The notes under the pieces were generated by a model. That model ran no database searches, was not told the DNA's origin, and was given only the letters and a program-made list of their open reading frames with translations. A program made the position numbers and the translations under genes. From Odontesthes bonariensis (lineage: Eukaryota; Chordata; Actinopteri; Atheriniformes; Atherinopsidae), in the NCBI RefSeq assembly GCF_027942865.1, contig NC_134510.1:24607209-24671208 (forward strand): a stretch of 64,000 bases of DNA. Direction: 5' to 3'. This document shows positions 1 through 12,309 of this stretch, piece by piece; positions within the stretch are counted from its first letter, which is position 1, and each line of letters begins with the position of its first letter.

Positions 1-348
1 TAAATAGGAGAATGCTTCATGGATGAAAGTGCAATTAAACTTTTCATGCTCAAGTAAACAAAACAGGGGGCATTTAGCAAATGTCAAAGGGATAGCTTGG
101 GTTTAGGTTAGTGATGTGTGTGCGTTTGTGATGTGAAGTAAACAATAGTCTTATGCAATAGTGATGCAATATAAGAAAAAGCTATATTGTAGCATTTGCT
201 GAACAAAATAGCGTAAATTCACTCTTTTTCTGTCACTGCTCTCAGTAGCTCGGCTCCCCCGTGAGAGCGAACTACTAATTCATAAAGTACTTTACACAAC
301 GACACAAAATATGAGCTATTCGTTCAGTATTTTGCTATTAGATCAGTG
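1..348. other. No recognisable feature
   Basis: AT-rich sequence without a convincing open reading frame, RNA gene or repeat signature. It precedes the hAT insertion and looks like ordinary intergenic DNA. Confidence 0.5.
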
Positions 349-1752
349 ATTGAGGTCAAGGCCGGCCCGTGGCATAGGCGGTATAGGCAAATGCTAAGGG
401 CGCCGCACATCCAGGGGGCGCCAAAAATGGAGAAAAAAAAAATAAATTAAAAAATAAATTTAAAAAAATCCGCAGTTACGAGTTAAGGTTCTGACTGATA
501 CTCGGTGTGTATGTCTCGTCATTACAATTATGTCTTAATAAGAAAAGAATAAGCCCACATTAATTTAACTGCATAGCAAAGCCTACTAAGTAATAGTAGT
601 AATAATACTAGGTGGGCGCCTATATTTCACCCCTCCCGACTATTCAGAATTTAGGCGCCTACCTGTTACGTGGTTGTGTTTTTTGATGGGTCAAACGCAA
701 CTAGACTTTGAACACATCAATATGTCGAAACATCCAAATAAAATGTCTGGTGCCCAGGGGAGGAAAAGAAGAAAAGAAGAGGAGGAAAAACTCGACATCG
801 TCTCAACGTCTCACTGGACTTGCCATCATAAGCATAAACCATGTGGTCTCAAAGCAGTTGTCATATGATGATGTTGGGGATGACTTTGCTGCAAGAAAAA
901 CCAGGAGAGTGAACCTGCAGAAGGTTGTGTGATGTTGAGGAGGTTGTGGTGTAGTTTAGTAATTATTTAGTAGTCATTCAAGTTAACCTCTCAACACACG
1001 CTGTCCCGTGAACGGGACGCTGACACCATTTTGTTTACAAATTTTTAACGAAATTGATGTCATACGGCATGTACACCAACATATAATTGTAATGCCGCAT
1101 ACCGTTTGAAAGCGGAAACCGTCAGCTATCGTTTGAGCCCAACCACGAAGAACAACACTCTCCACAGCACTAACAGTAGTGTGATCTTCTCTGTATGTGG
1201 CCCCATGGTATTTGCAACTGAAAACAATGCAATTGACACTTCAGGCATAAACCTGGAAGTGTTACCTTTCCAATGGTATCAAGTACGTGCATGTATCTAC
1301 AACCATGTGGGATCTCTGCTACTTTCAAGTTGGGTGTGCTAATTTCGCAAATGAAGTTTGAAAAAGGGGGTGTGTTCTAAAGGGTTAAGGCAGTAGTACC
1401 AAAAACACCACTAGAGGTCTTTGTAAGATCATTTAAAAAAAAGAATTAAATCCTTGTTATTTTTTGTGCCCACTGGTTTCGTTCATATCTGATTTTGCAC
1501 AGTGTCTTATTTATACTGTATTCTTAAGTTAATGTAATTTGTTTACACTTTTTATTTTGGGAATATTTAAATCTAATACTTGAAGTATTTTGAATGTGCA
1601 ATTGCTTTATTTAAATAAAAGAATGTTCAAGACAAAGCTATTCAGTGTCTTGTGAGCATACAATAGCAGGGAAGTGTAATGCGATACAAGGGGGCACCAC
1701 CTAAAATCTTGCCTAGGGCACCAAATTGGTTAGGGCCGGGCCTGATTGAGGT
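349..1752. mobile_element. Non-autonomous hAT-type DNA transposon with 8-bp target-site duplication
   Basis: The element runs 357-1744 (1388 bp). It starts CAAGGCCGGCCC and ends GGGCCGGGCCTG, imperfect terminal inverted repeats of the hAT CA..TG type. It is flanked by a perfect 8-bp direct repeat, ATTGAGGT (349-356 and 1745-1752), the target-site length expected for hAT. The interior is AT-rich and holds only a short remnant of a transposase N-terminus (722-802), so the copy cannot move by itself. The perfect duplication argues for a fairly recent insertion. Confidence 0.85.
722..802 (+). pseudogene. Remnant of hAT transposase N-terminus
   Basis: A basic and acidic stretch, including SGAQGRKRRKEEEEK, resembles the N-terminal leader often seen in fish hAT / ZMYM-like transposase ORFs. 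The frame stays open only to about 868, and no zinc finger, RNase-H-like catalytic core or dimerisation domain follows. The assignment rests on memory of this family and on the hAT ends around it; a search against a fish repeat library would settle it. Confidence 0.45.
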
Positions 1753-3663
1753 CACCCACAGAATTTCTCTCAGATTTGAACGGCTGAGAAAACTGCACAG
1801 TCAGAACAGGATGTGTATGTTTACCTGGTTCAAATGCCTCAAACAGTACAATAAGTGAGAGGATCTAAGATTTGTTCTTTGGATAAGTCAGAGTGACTTA
1901 ATAACTTTCTTGTCCAAAGAGGGACTCTGTTACAGGTCTGCGCTGCTGTTTCTGATTTTGACGAGTGTAATGAAAAATCGTGACAATGTTCCACACTTGC
2001 TTTGAGTTTAAAACATGAGAACGTTGTGTCTCAGGAAAAAGAGAAACTTTGTTAACCTTTCATGAATCGTTTCCACCTGGTTTCCTTCCCACTTCCTGAA
2101 TCAGAGTCTCATTATTCATGCATACACTCGCCATGTTGGCTGCCTGCAAATATCACTTTGGAGCTGCATTCTGCCCGCTGCCTGCCAGGTGGAGACAGTT
2201 TAACATGTGTATAACAAAACCTCCTCTCAGGTGAAGTTTGTAAAAACAGGCACCACACTTACTGCGTCGTTTCACTTAGCTTTTTCTATATTCTTGGATG
2301 CCAGTCGGACCATGATTATGTCGTTTAATCCCACACACACTAAGCAAGTGAGCCAGGACAACCACAAAATTGCCTTGCAGCATATTCAGACTTCACTGAA
2401 CACATAGATATTTTTTATTTTTAAATATATACAAATAGGTTCTTGTCAGTACAGCATTGATGGCATATGTTGGTTTTTCCATTCTACATCATTATTTATT
2501 TCAGACTCTCCCTCCAACTCCCTACACTCAGTAAATGGTGCTTGATTACCAAATAAATAAAATATATTTTGTGATGATATAAATTAGCCATTATTATCAA
2601 CAACATAAGCTGACAGCCCTACTATGAGTTTAAGGCCCCTCTCACATGCGAAATTCTTAAGATATTTGTCTGTAAATGTATTTGGACAATCCAGTTTACA
2701 GCATACGAAACTCCGAATTATGGGCTACAGAAGAATAAATCTCATACATAGCGTTAAGTTGCAAGTAATAAATTAACACTTTTACTAATGGACCTTTTCT
2801 AAAGACGTACATTTACAGAAATAAAGTGAAATGTGAACACACATAACACATTAAGGGCATAACACTAATTAAGAGTAGACTGTATATTCATAATTTGTAT
2901 GTGTGGTACAAAAAGCATTTGAACAATACTTAGAAATAAACAAAGAAATAAAGAAAGGACAGTAATTTTGTATTTGTTAAAAAGTTCAATGTGTTTTCCA
3001 TTAAATGGTCACTTCTTTACCCCCGGCTGGTTTATTGTTGAAGGCACACGATTAGAAAATAAAGACAACCATTAAAGACAAAATAAATAAATAGATAAAA
3101 CAGGTGCAGTTCACAGTGGAGAGGAGTTTCATAATCTTAGATGAGATGAGCAATATCTAAACTGCACAACATGTCATGACATGGCACAAAGACGACGCTG
3201 ACAACCAACAGTGTTTTGGGCGAATCCCAAAAGTTGCCTGTATGTACACAAACAGAGACACAGCGGTTGGTTCTCAATCGTTGCCCCCTCAAAAATGTTT
3301 GTTCGTTCCATTTGGCTACAGCAAATTCTAATGTTGCTTAAAAACTGCATCCTCCAAGTTCAGTGTCCTATCATTTCTTCTCACAGAAAATCTGCAGCAG
3401 AATTTTTGGGGTTCTTTCATTGTCCGTGCTCCACCTTTCCGTCGTGTTTTATGTAATTCACCTCCTGAGTTTTTTTTCATTTTCTTGCTGACAGACAAAC
3501 AAACCGCAGCCTTGACTCCACCTTAGCAGAGGAATTAACTATGATTAAGTAGAATATGTGCCATAGATAAATGCAATGAAAGACAGTTTCAGTATGTCTT
3601 TATCACACTATTATTAAGCAAATAGGATCTAAAATGAGTACTTGTTTAAAAAATAGAAAAGAA

Positions 3664-3784
3664 ATGATGCAGGAGCTCAAAATGAGCATTTACCAAAGTT
3701 CCTGTAGGTGTGCGTGTGAATATGAATACCTGATGTGACCTGACTTGTGACTGGTCAGCATGCCGTGTGTCTCGCCTCAGAGTA
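3664..3784 (+). repeat. Diverged direct repeat, copy A
   Basis: About 120 bp that recurs with substitutions and small indels at 4467-4584. Shared phrases include AAAATGAGCATTTACCAAAG, TTCCTGTAGGTGTG and GTGAATATGAATA. The family is unknown; no terminal repeats or target duplication were seen. Confidence 0.6.
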
Positions 3785-4466
3785 TCTTAAAGTTGCGATT
3801 ACTTTCTGGCATTGTGGTACTTTTGTGCTGTGTAGCAGATGTGAGCATTGACAATAAAAACATTCCCATGCAAAATCTAATCTTTAGCAGTTTAACAACC
3901 CGCCGTCATCTATTGTCTGGAGCCCATCTCTTCATCTTTTTGGTTTTTTTGGGCACTTTTCTTTGCTGCATGATGAACCTGTAGGCCTCCCGAAGGTCCT
4001 CTTCCCTGCTCCTCTGAGTTTTGCACCTTAGAGCGCATTTAACAGTTAAAATCCTTGATGAATCATAGACTTTCATTACGAAGAGCAAACTCACTGAGGA
4101 TTTATATGAATCTGGCCACTGAAATTTTTTTTAGTAATATTTACTACAGAAGAAAATTCACGTTTTTATTTCAAAATAATATCAAACCATCTTTTTTTTC
4201 CCTTTCTGTTAAAGACAATCTGATATTCACAGCTCCCATCAACCAAAGCAGGATTGTACTTGAACATTTATTGCTAAACAGGAGACATAACGTGCACAAT
4301 GTAAAAACTCTTAAGTAACATGAGTAAAAGAGCGACACGATAAAGAGTAAATTGGCCACATGATTCGTATGATATTATCACACCATTCTTGAGCAATTAT
4401 AAATGAAATGAGGATTAATTTTGAAAAGTTGATCATTTCACAAGTCAGTCAGTTTGAGAGAAAAAA

Positions 4467-4584
4467 ATGAAGCAGGAGCTAAAATGAGCATTTACCAAAG
4501 TTCCTGTAGGTGTGGATGTGAATATGAATATCTGACGTGTCAGACTTGTGACTTGTCGCATAAACCGTGTCTCCCCTCAAAGTG
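4467..4584 (+). repeat. Diverged direct repeat, copy B
   Basis: Second copy of the segment at 3664-3784, same orientation, about 800 bp downstream. A shorter third relative lies near 7130-7200. It may be an old local duplication or a dispersed low-copy repeat. Confidence 0.6.
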
Positions 4585-7239
4585 AGCTGGGACCGGCTGC
4601 AGTTCCATATGATCCTGAAGCTGCTTCTGATGCATTAAGAACTCTCTCACATTTGAATAATTGTAAATGCAGTGGAGCGAGCGCAGATGCATCCACAGAG
4701 ACACACCAGCACAAACATGAGAATCTGACCTTTCTTTAGTTTAACCTCGGGCCACTTGCTGTCTCTTGGCACGAACTCTGACACACAGTATTTTCTTCTC
4801 AACAGACTCCACCTTGATGCCTGTGAACAAAAGATGGAATTCCCCTCCTCTTAGATTCTCTACTCCAACTGCTCAAACCACGGCCCATCTATAGAACTCC
4901 CTGACACATTCACAAAAGCATTGTTTTACAACACAAACATGAACTGGTTCAAAACAAATACCTTGCAGAGTACAACACAGAAGGACCGGTGTGACTGGTT
5001 GGTAGGGAGTGGACTTTAGACTCCAGCATCACTGTCTGTTTCTTTACTCATATGATTAAGTTATTGTTTGTCAATAATTATTTAAAACTCTAGAGAGTTT
5101 TTGAAGTGTCTGTCTTGGATGGCCATGCGCTACTACTGCAAGAAGACAGGCAAGGGCCAAGAAGATGACGAATAAGAAGAAAGAAAAAAAGAAACCTCTG
5201 GAAAATCTAAATATCAAGGTGTTTGAGTGCAAAATGGTCTGTATTCAAAAGAAATTGAATAAAAACTACAAAGTTCAATTTGATGTTGGCTGATCTGTTT
5301 GTGTGTAACGATCACTGCGTGTGCACTCTTTAACAGTCTCTTTTCAGCTTCAGCTAAGTGGATTTGGCCTGTTGACTCAGTAGTAAGCGGGGTTGCTGTA
5401 ATGGCTCACAAACATGGAAAGGTGCAAAATATGTGTAAACGAAGAGTCACGAGAGGTTTGAGTTACTTTGATAGGAGTGAACATCTCCCTGCACACAGTT
5501 GCCCACTAAAGCAGTGGGTTTTCAAACATACTGTATGTAAGTGATACTTAAAACTGAAACATAAACATCAGTCGCCTTGAAGTCTGTACCGGCTTCCTCA
5601 GTGAAGCCAGTAAAGTTCTCTGAGCATAAACAAGGCCTAATGCGCAGTGATTTTGGAAATCTCTGATGATCATTTGAAAATACAGTTTTAAAGACCATCT
5701 TGTGCTGGGATCACATGATAATCATAAAGACACAACCTTTTTCTATATAATGACGAGCAACCGATAACCCTATTTCCATTGGACCGAAGCGCCCACTCAA
5801 CCCCTCAAACATCTGACTTTTTTTCTTCATGAGAAACTGTATCACTGGCATTTAAAGTTTTAAAAGATGTTTATCGAGGGAAGTCTGTCGCATCGAGTCT
5901 GACAGGAATGCCAACATATTCAAAAGGATGCGATGACTCCGTTTTAGTTGTCTTCCCCCCCTGTTCGGGGTGTTAATATCCAGCCAAAATGTAATAATCG
6001 ACTGTCTCAGAAAGTCCTACATGAAATTGTGGACCAGCACAGACATGAAGGGTTATCAAATGCTGTTCGTTCTTGTCGTAGTAATCCGCAGGGCTGTGTC
6101 CGCAAGCAATAATTTGGGATCGGTTCACATACACACCTGTCCATTATCTTGTTTTACTAGGTGTGTCAGCGCTCAAAGAGTCAAGCTGGGACAAAACAGA
6201 CGTATCTACTCCAAACAAGAGAGTAGGTGCTGGGCAAAAATGTAGACGAACCGTGACAAAAGAAATAGAAATAAACTAGACAGACTGGTAAAAGCGGCTT
6301 TCATCTGGTTATACCCAATTATAACGTGACAACTGCCTGCAGGCTTGACACCCAATTCAGCCAATCCAGCCCCGTTCATGGTGAACACACCTCACGCTGG
6401 ATGAAGGCGGCCTCCCAGTGCATTAAGTGCTCTATTAGATAACGGCTAATTCTGTATGTTACATAATCTTAACTCCCTCATATAAATCTCCTAAGAATCT
6501 GCATGCACCACAGAGTTTTAGTACATATAAAATTGACTAAATATGACAAACAAGACAGAGGCTGCTGGCTTGTAGTTGGCTCTAGCTTCACTCTAGTTTT
6601 GACTGAGAACATTCAGTGGGAGGGTGGGGTTGAAAACTTGTTGTTCGAATGTTTTGTGGTTGCTGTTGTTCCCAAGTGGCTCAACAGGCATTACACACTG
6701 AGAGCCCAGTCTGTTGTTCAGGCACAAAAAAAAGAATGTCCTAAGCAACAGCATTAGCATCTGCAGATTGCTGTGAGAAGACATGATGTGAATGTGCAGC
6801 TAATCGTCCCATTAAGAAATGATATAAACATATTTCTGCTGTTTTGTTTGCTTGTTTTTGTTTAGGATTATCATGCTCAACCTTATATGTATCAAGATCC
6901 CGTTGGCTTTTTGGTATAAAAGGCCTCACGTTAGAGAAAAGCATCGGGGGGGGAAAAGAGGGAAAGACAGAAATAGGAGTGGAAACTTGGAGAAATGACA
7001 GTAATGACTAGATTTATAGTATTTATCTCTTAGCTGAACAGGTCAAAAGTGCATTCTTGTTCCAGCCACCATTTCATCATTCTTGGAGTAAATATCATCC
7101 CTAAATGCGCCCTTCATTGAGAATGAAAATTCATGTGAATATGAATACCTGACATGTCAGACCTACTTATGTGAGCTTTGTCGGATCCTCAGAATGAGTC
7201 AAATATATGTATGTGAAGACCTGGATCTGCAACAGTACA

Positions 7240-7607
7240 ACACTGGTGAACTCCATCCATACATTTTCTATACCCACTTAGTCCAATCCAGGCTCACAGA
7301 GGGGCTGGAGTCTCAGCTGCCACTGGTCGAGAGATGAGGTACTCCCTGGATGGGACTTCAGTCCATCACAGGGCTAACACAAATGCAAACGAGACAAACA
7401 ACCACGCACACTCACTCCTATGGTTAATCCTGAATGACCAAATAGCCTAACATGTTTTTAGACAGAGGAAGGAAGCTGGAGTTCCCAGAGAGAACTCATG
7501 CATGCACAGGGAAAACATGCAAACTCCACACAGAAAGGCCCCTGCCGAGATTCCAACCAGGAACCTTCTTGTAAAGGCAACAGTGCTGACCACCGCATCA
7601 CCATGCA
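7240..7607 (+). repeat. Decayed fish interspersed repeat (CCATCCATACATTTTCTATACC type)
   Basis: This segment carries hallmark phrases of a very common teleost dispersed repeat: the CATTTTCTATACCCACTTA start, GGGGCTGGAGTCTCAGCTG, CAGTCCATCACAGGGC, GAAAACATGCAAACTCCACA and the end AGTGCTGACCACC.CATCACCATGC. It is diverged and carries no intact coding sequence. A related fragment is at 39937-40118. I recognise the repeat but am not sure of its formal family name. Confidence 0.65.
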
Positions 7608-8288
7608 GAACCACTGGGGAACAAATGAGTTATTTTGCACAAAGTTTCAGTTATAAATGTACATCGTTTGTGACGACAAAAAGCTATTTTCAACCCACAT
7701 ATCACTGAAACATATATGAATTTGCTCAACTTGAATTGTATCAATCTGCAGTCAGTAAAAGCCTATCTCAGTGTATTCTCCAGCTTCTATTGCAACATGG
7801 TTTAGTTTCCAAGACCAAGTCAGGGCGGAGGTGCATGCAGCATACTCCCCAGCGTGATATTTCTTGTTTGAATTGACAGAGCGGTGTAATTGTCTTTGTA
7901 ATAACTGACAAGAACATACACGCACGGGCTTGTTACACGGAACCACATAAATTTGGTCCACTGCTTCTGCAGATTCTCCCCGAAGATAATTAAACAAGTG
8001 AGACAGAAATGTTCTACTTGGTCATTTAATCCCTGCTTTAACATATCTGTGACTGTGACAACAAGAACAAAAAACAAACAATCCAAGAAAAAAACACAGC
8101 TGTGATGGGTAAAGGTATGCGAGTCTCATCAAAATTAGAATTTATCATGCTGAATAACCCACTTTTTATTGATACTAAGTTCACTAACAAATGTGTGGAC
8201 ATTTTCCCTCAGTTTTTTCAGTACGATTCAGAATATATCGATCCATACCTGCTGGCCACCCTCGGCTCTAATTCACTCAAACAGGCTG

Positions 8289-8510
8289 ACATAATAACAC
8301 TACCACCGCCATGTTTCACCAGTGGAATAATGTTCTTTGGCTGGAATGTAGTGCGTTCCTCTCTATTAACACAATGTTTCTCATTCTCATTCTAACCAAA
8401 AAGTTCTGTTGTTGCAGCATCTGTCAGAGAGATGTTATCAGAGCAGAATCACAGTCCTCGCTCTTTAGAGTTAGTTTTGCAACCCTTTTCAGCTTGATGA
8501 GTAGGCCTAC
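8289..8510 (-). mobile_element. Tc1/mariner relic in S100 unit 1
   Basis: The phrases CTACCACCGCCATGTTTCAC, AACCAAAAAGTTCT and TTTTGCAACCCTTTTCAGC match the complement of the transposase coding region of a common fish Tc1-like element. Internal deletions leave no usable ORF. Because the same relic lies at the same place in all three units, it was present before the tandem duplication. Confidence 0.6.
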
Positions 8511-8770
8511 ATCAAAACTGACCTTTATTTGTTCTGTTTATCATAAAATGCCACAATTTGTGCACGGAAAGCAGTGCAGCAGTTTTAAGGGTTCTTTACC
8601 CTTATACTCTTTAAACATCTTGGCCACCACTCCCCCAGATATGTAGTTTTCCCAACATGGTCTGACGGGTATCAAAAAGGAGTTTGTGTTAGCAGCAAAG
8701 CACACGAGGACAAAAGCAGGAGGCGGGGTGTTTTTTTTGTTTTTTTTTTTGTTTAAGGCGTGTCAAACTA

Positions 8771-8851
8771 ATTTATAAGCCTTGAGTCTGGGCACTCCTC
8801 TCACATCCTTCTCCACATTCCTACTGAGCTCGACAAATTTCCAAACAACCG
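8771..8851 (+). promoter_or_regulatory. TATA promoter and non-coding first exon, S100 unit 1
   Basis: ATTTATAA at 8771-8778 is followed about 25-30 bp downstream by a C/T-rich start region and a likely 5'-UTR exon. That exon ends at 8851, where the donor GTGAGT begins. The next acceptor, TTTTCTTTTCAG, ends at 9509, 5 bases before the ATG. A non-coding first exon is typical of S100 genes. Confidence 0.65.
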
Positions 8852-9514
8852 GTGAGTGAGAAAATGCTTCAAAATAACGAATCTTTAGACAAATCTTTTG
8901 GATTTCATCTTGACGGTCTAAACTGTCAAAAGAAAGAGTTTTCCTGTATAGTATTTTAAAGCATATCGCTTAAAAAGGAACTGCACGTATGCAGAAAAGA
9001 GGGAGACTTAAAAGAATTAGAGTAAGACTAGTGAGGATTGTTCGTGACACTTTAACATCACTGCTAACTCACAGAAGAGAAACCAGCCCATGGAATGCTG
9101 ATAGACTGCAATTAAATGTTGTAAACTGCTTGATGAAAAAATTAAGCCCAGCCTGTGTCAACAAATAGTTTCCCGTTTGCTGTACCACCCATATTCGAGC
9201 ATGACTCATGTTTAGAAACGAGCAGTTGCCAGAAAGGCCGTATTCACTTGGGGACGAAAAAAGCATGGTACAGCAACAAAAGAGGAAGACCTAGAGAGGG
9301 TGTTATCTTAAATTGCTCTGAGCCAGTTTTAAAACGATCAGTTGTATTTTTGAAACAAAAAAGACGCTGATAGCACAGCAGCTGATGGACACCCATGTGT
9401 TTAAATGCAGCCCAGAGTATAACAGCATCACCAGGTGCAAAGGGAATTATTTAACATCAAATACACATCAGGCAAGAAAATACTGAAAAACATTTTCTTT
9501 TCTTTTCAGCCATC

Positions 9515-9838
9515 ATGTCTATAATGGGAGCAATTGGAAATCTGAAGAGTTCCTTCGATAAGAATGCAGGACCAGACAAAAAAATGGACAAAGCGGAACT
9601 GGTTAAACTTCTCAAGGCTGAGATCGGAGTAAGTAGAAAATATGTAACCATACTGAAACACGGAGACGCAAATGCTTCAGTTTTACTAAAACTACTCCTC
9701 TCTTTCCTCCATTAGGTTGAGAAGAAAGAGGAGGCAGAGAAGATGTTCACCCAACTGGATATGAACAACGATGGTTCCATTGATTTCCAGGAGTTTGTGA
9801 TTTTCGTGGCATCCCTCGCCATGTGCATTTTCGACTAG
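9515..9838 (+). CDS. S100-type EF-hand calcium-binding protein, copy 1
   Basis: S100 proteins are small dimeric calcium sensors that bind target proteins when Ca2+ is bound. Coding exons are 9515-9628 and 9716-9838 (donor GGA|GTAAGT, acceptor ATTAG), giving 78 residues. The N-terminal pseudo EF-hand is the long S100-style loop (KNAGPDKKMDKAEL, residues ~16-29). The second loop, DMNNDGSIDFQE (~52-63), has D, N, D, G, I, D and E at canonical positions. The intron between the two EF-hands is the classic S100 arrangement. At 78 residues the protein is shorter than the usual 90-100, with a hinge about three residues shorter than S100A6 and almost no C-terminal extension. It differs from copies 2 and 3 at several residues and ends CIFD. 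The ATG follows a strong acceptor. The exact S100 subtype cannot be fixed by eye. Confidence 0.88.
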
Positions 9839-9892
9839 TAAAACACTTTGGCCAGACTGCTGTCTTTTGTTGCCTCTTTTGATCTGTGTTTG

Positions 9893-9898
9893 AATAAA
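9893..9898 (+). promoter_or_regulatory. Poly(A) signal, S100 copy 1
   Basis: AATAAA lies 55 bp after the stop codon in a sequence conserved among all three copies, giving a very short 3' UTR. Confidence 0.7.
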
Positions 9899-10773
9899 AA
9901 CTCTGAGAACTCCAGCATGTACCACCGCCACACTGATCCATAAAATGTAAAGTGAAAACTTGCTTAACCGCACACAGTCTACTCATTAATTTGATGTATT
10001 AACGACTCAAAGAGGGCTGACCCTGAATGTGACTGGCCAATGTTGGATATCAGAGGGGATGTATACAAAAAAAATAAAATGTCACATTTTAAATGTTGTT
10101 TTGTTTGTGATTCCTGTCTAAGTCCACGATAGAAATTCATGTCACAACAATGGCTCCAAAAGGTCCATATGCTTGTCGCTCCGGTTGCAGTAAGTAGGGA
10201 AAAAGTGCTGTGCTGGGAAATGGTACGTTTTTTGTATCCACTCTTTTGTACCTTCGAAGGGACAATTCTGCAGCTCCAGTGACAGAAATATACCCGTTCA
10301 AAAAAGCCACGTACCCTCACACCTGTGGTCATATTTGAATGAACATGTAAATCTCGCATTGCGCATGTTTCGAGTGGGAGGAAGCCTGAATGACATGAAC
10401 ATACACGCCCGGGCTTGTTACACGGAACCACATAAATTTGTTCCACTGCTTCTGCAGATTCTCCCCGAAGATAATTAAACAAGTGAGACAGAAATGTTCT
10501 ACTTGGTCATTTAATCCCTGCTTTAACATATCTGTGATTGTGACAACAAGAACAAAAAACAAACAATCAAAGAAAAAAACACATCTGTGATGGGCAAAGG
10601 TATGCGAGTCTCGTCAAAATTAGAATTTATCATGCTGAATAACCCACTTTTTATTGATACTAAGTTCACTAACAAATGTGTGGACACTTTCCCTCAGTTT
10701 TTTCAGTACGATTCAGAATATATCGATCCATACCTGCTGGCCACCCTCGGCTCTAATTCACTCAAACAGGCTG

Positions 10774-10995
10774 ACATAATAACACTACCACCGCCATGTT
10801 TCACCAGTGGAATAATGTTCTTTGGCTGGAATGTAGTGCGTTCCTCTCTATTAACACAATGTTTCTCATTCTCATTCTAACCAAAAAGTTCTGTTGTTGC
10901 AGCATCTGTCAGAGAGATGTTATCAGAGCAGAATCACAGTCCTCGCTCTTTAGAGTTAGTTTTGCAACCCTTTTCAGCTTGATGAGTAGGCCTAC
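10774..10995 (-). mobile_element. Tc1/mariner relic in S100 unit 2
   Basis: Unit-2 copy of the relic at 8289-8510, offset 2485 bp, nearly identical. It was duplicated with the unit and is not an independent insertion. Confidence 0.6.
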
Positions 10996-11253
10996 ATCAA
11001 AACTGACCTGTATTTGTTCTGTTTATCATAAAATGCCACAATTTGTGCGCGGAAAGCAGTGCAGCAGTTTTAAGGGTTCTTTACCCTTATACTCTTTAAA
11101 CGTCTTGGCCACCACTCCCCCAGATATGTAGTCTTCCCAACATGGTCTGACGGGTATCAAAAAGGAGTTTGTGTTAGCAGAAGAGCACACGAGGACAAAA
11201 GCAGGAGGCGGGGTGTTTTTTTTGTTTTTTTTTGTTTAAGGCGTGTCAAACTC

Positions 11254-11334
11254 ATTTATAAGCCTTGAGTCTGGGCACTCCTCTCACATCCTTCTCCACA
11301 TTCCTACTGAGCTCGACGAGTTTTCAAGCAACCG
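11254..11334 (+). promoter_or_regulatory. TATA promoter and non-coding first exon, S100 unit 2
   Basis: ATTTATAAG at 11254-11262 and a first exon ending at 11334 before GTGAGT. Compared with unit 1 the first exon has a few changes (CGACGAGTTTTCAAGCAACC against CGACAAATTTCCAAACAACC), while the core promoter is preserved. Confidence 0.65.
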
Positions 11335-11925
11335 GTGAGTGAGAAAATGCTTCAAAATAACGAATCTTTAGACAAATCTTTTGGATTTCATCTTGACGGT
11401 CTAAACTGTCAAAAGAAAGAGTTTTCCTGTATAGTATTTTAAAGCGTATCGCTTAAAAAGGAACTGCACGTATGCAGAAAAGAGGGAGAATTAAAAGAAT
11501 TAGAGTAAGACTAGTGAGGATTGTTCGTGACAGTTTAACATCACTGCTAACTCACAGAAGAGAAACCAGCCCATGGAATGCTGATAGACTGCAATTAAAT
11601 GTTGTAAACTGCTTGAGGAAAAAATTAAGCCCAGCCTGTGTCAACAAAGAGTTTCCCGTTTGCTGTACCACCCATATTCGAGCATGACTCATGTTTAGAA
11701 ACGAGCAGTTGCCAGAAAGGCCGTATTCACTTGGGGACGGAAAAAGCATGGCACAGCAACAAAAGAGGAAGACCTAGAGAGGGTGTTATCTTAAATTGCT
11801 CTGAGCCAGTTTTAAATGCACTCCAGAGTATAACAGCATCACCGGGTGCAAAGGGAATTATTTAAAATCAAATACACATCAGGCAAGAAAATACTGAAAA
11901 ACATTTTCTTTTCTTTTCAGCCATC

Positions 11926-12252
11926 ATGTCTATAATGGGAGCAATTGGAAATCTGATGGATGCCTTTGATAAGAATGCAGGACCAGACAAAAAAATGGAC
12001 AAGGCAGAAATGGCTAAACTTCTCAAGGCTGAGATCGGAGTAAGTAGAAAATATGTAACCATACTGAAACACAGAGCCGTGAATGCTTCAGTTTTACTAA
12101 AACTCCTCCTCTCTTTCCTCCATTAGGCTGAGAAGAAAGAGGAGGCAGATAAGATTTTCACCAAACTGGATATGAACAAGGATGGTTCCATTGATTTCCA
12201 GGAGTTTGTGATTTTCGTGGCATCCCTCGCCATGTGCATTCGTGAGAAGTAA
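11926..12252 (+). CDS. S100-type EF-hand calcium-binding protein, copy 2
   Basis: Coding exons 11926-12039 and 12127-12252 give 79 residues with the two-EF-hand S100 plan. The pseudo EF-hand has KNAGPDKKMDKAEM and the C-terminal loop is DMNKDGSIDFQE with every canonical ligand position. The protein ends CIREK, whereas copy 1 ends CIFD. Splice sites, promoter and poly(A) signal (12304-12309) are intact, so the gene looks functional. The coding sequence is identical to copy 3 and differs from copy 1 at several positions (for example MDA for KSS at residues 11-13, and A, D, I and K for V, E, M and Q in the second exon). Confidence 0.88.
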
Positions 12253-12303
12253 AACACTTTGGCCAGACTGCTGTCTTTTCTTGCCTCTTTTGATCTGTGT
12301 TTG

Positions 12304-12309
12304 AATAAA
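12304..12309 (+). promoter_or_regulatory. Poly(A) signal, S100 copy 2
   Basis: AATAAA 52 bp after the stop codon, in the same context as in copies 1 and 3. Confidence 0.7.

Larger units (their letters stand above)
1753..7231. other. Gene-poor intergenic region with old repeats
   Basis: About 5.5 kb with only short unsupported reading frames. No homologous protein, tRNA or splice-consistent exon chain was recognised. A repeated segment occurs at 3664-3784 and 4467-4584, with a weaker related stretch near 7110-7200 sharing the phrase TGTGAATATGAATACCTGA. The rest looks like neutral AT-rich vertebrate DNA. Confidence 0.45.

Noticed and set aside
8311..8646. 111-codon frame beginning MFHQWNNVLW, repeated in all units
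   Set aside because: It lies in the non-coding strand of a Tc1-like relic and is preserved only through duplication of the unit.
9979..10482. 167-codon frame on the - strand repeated at 12461-12892 and in part at 14871-15215
   Set aside because: It recurs only because the S100 unit is duplicated. It has no recognisable domain, it changes length and ending between copies, and it crosses unit boundaries.
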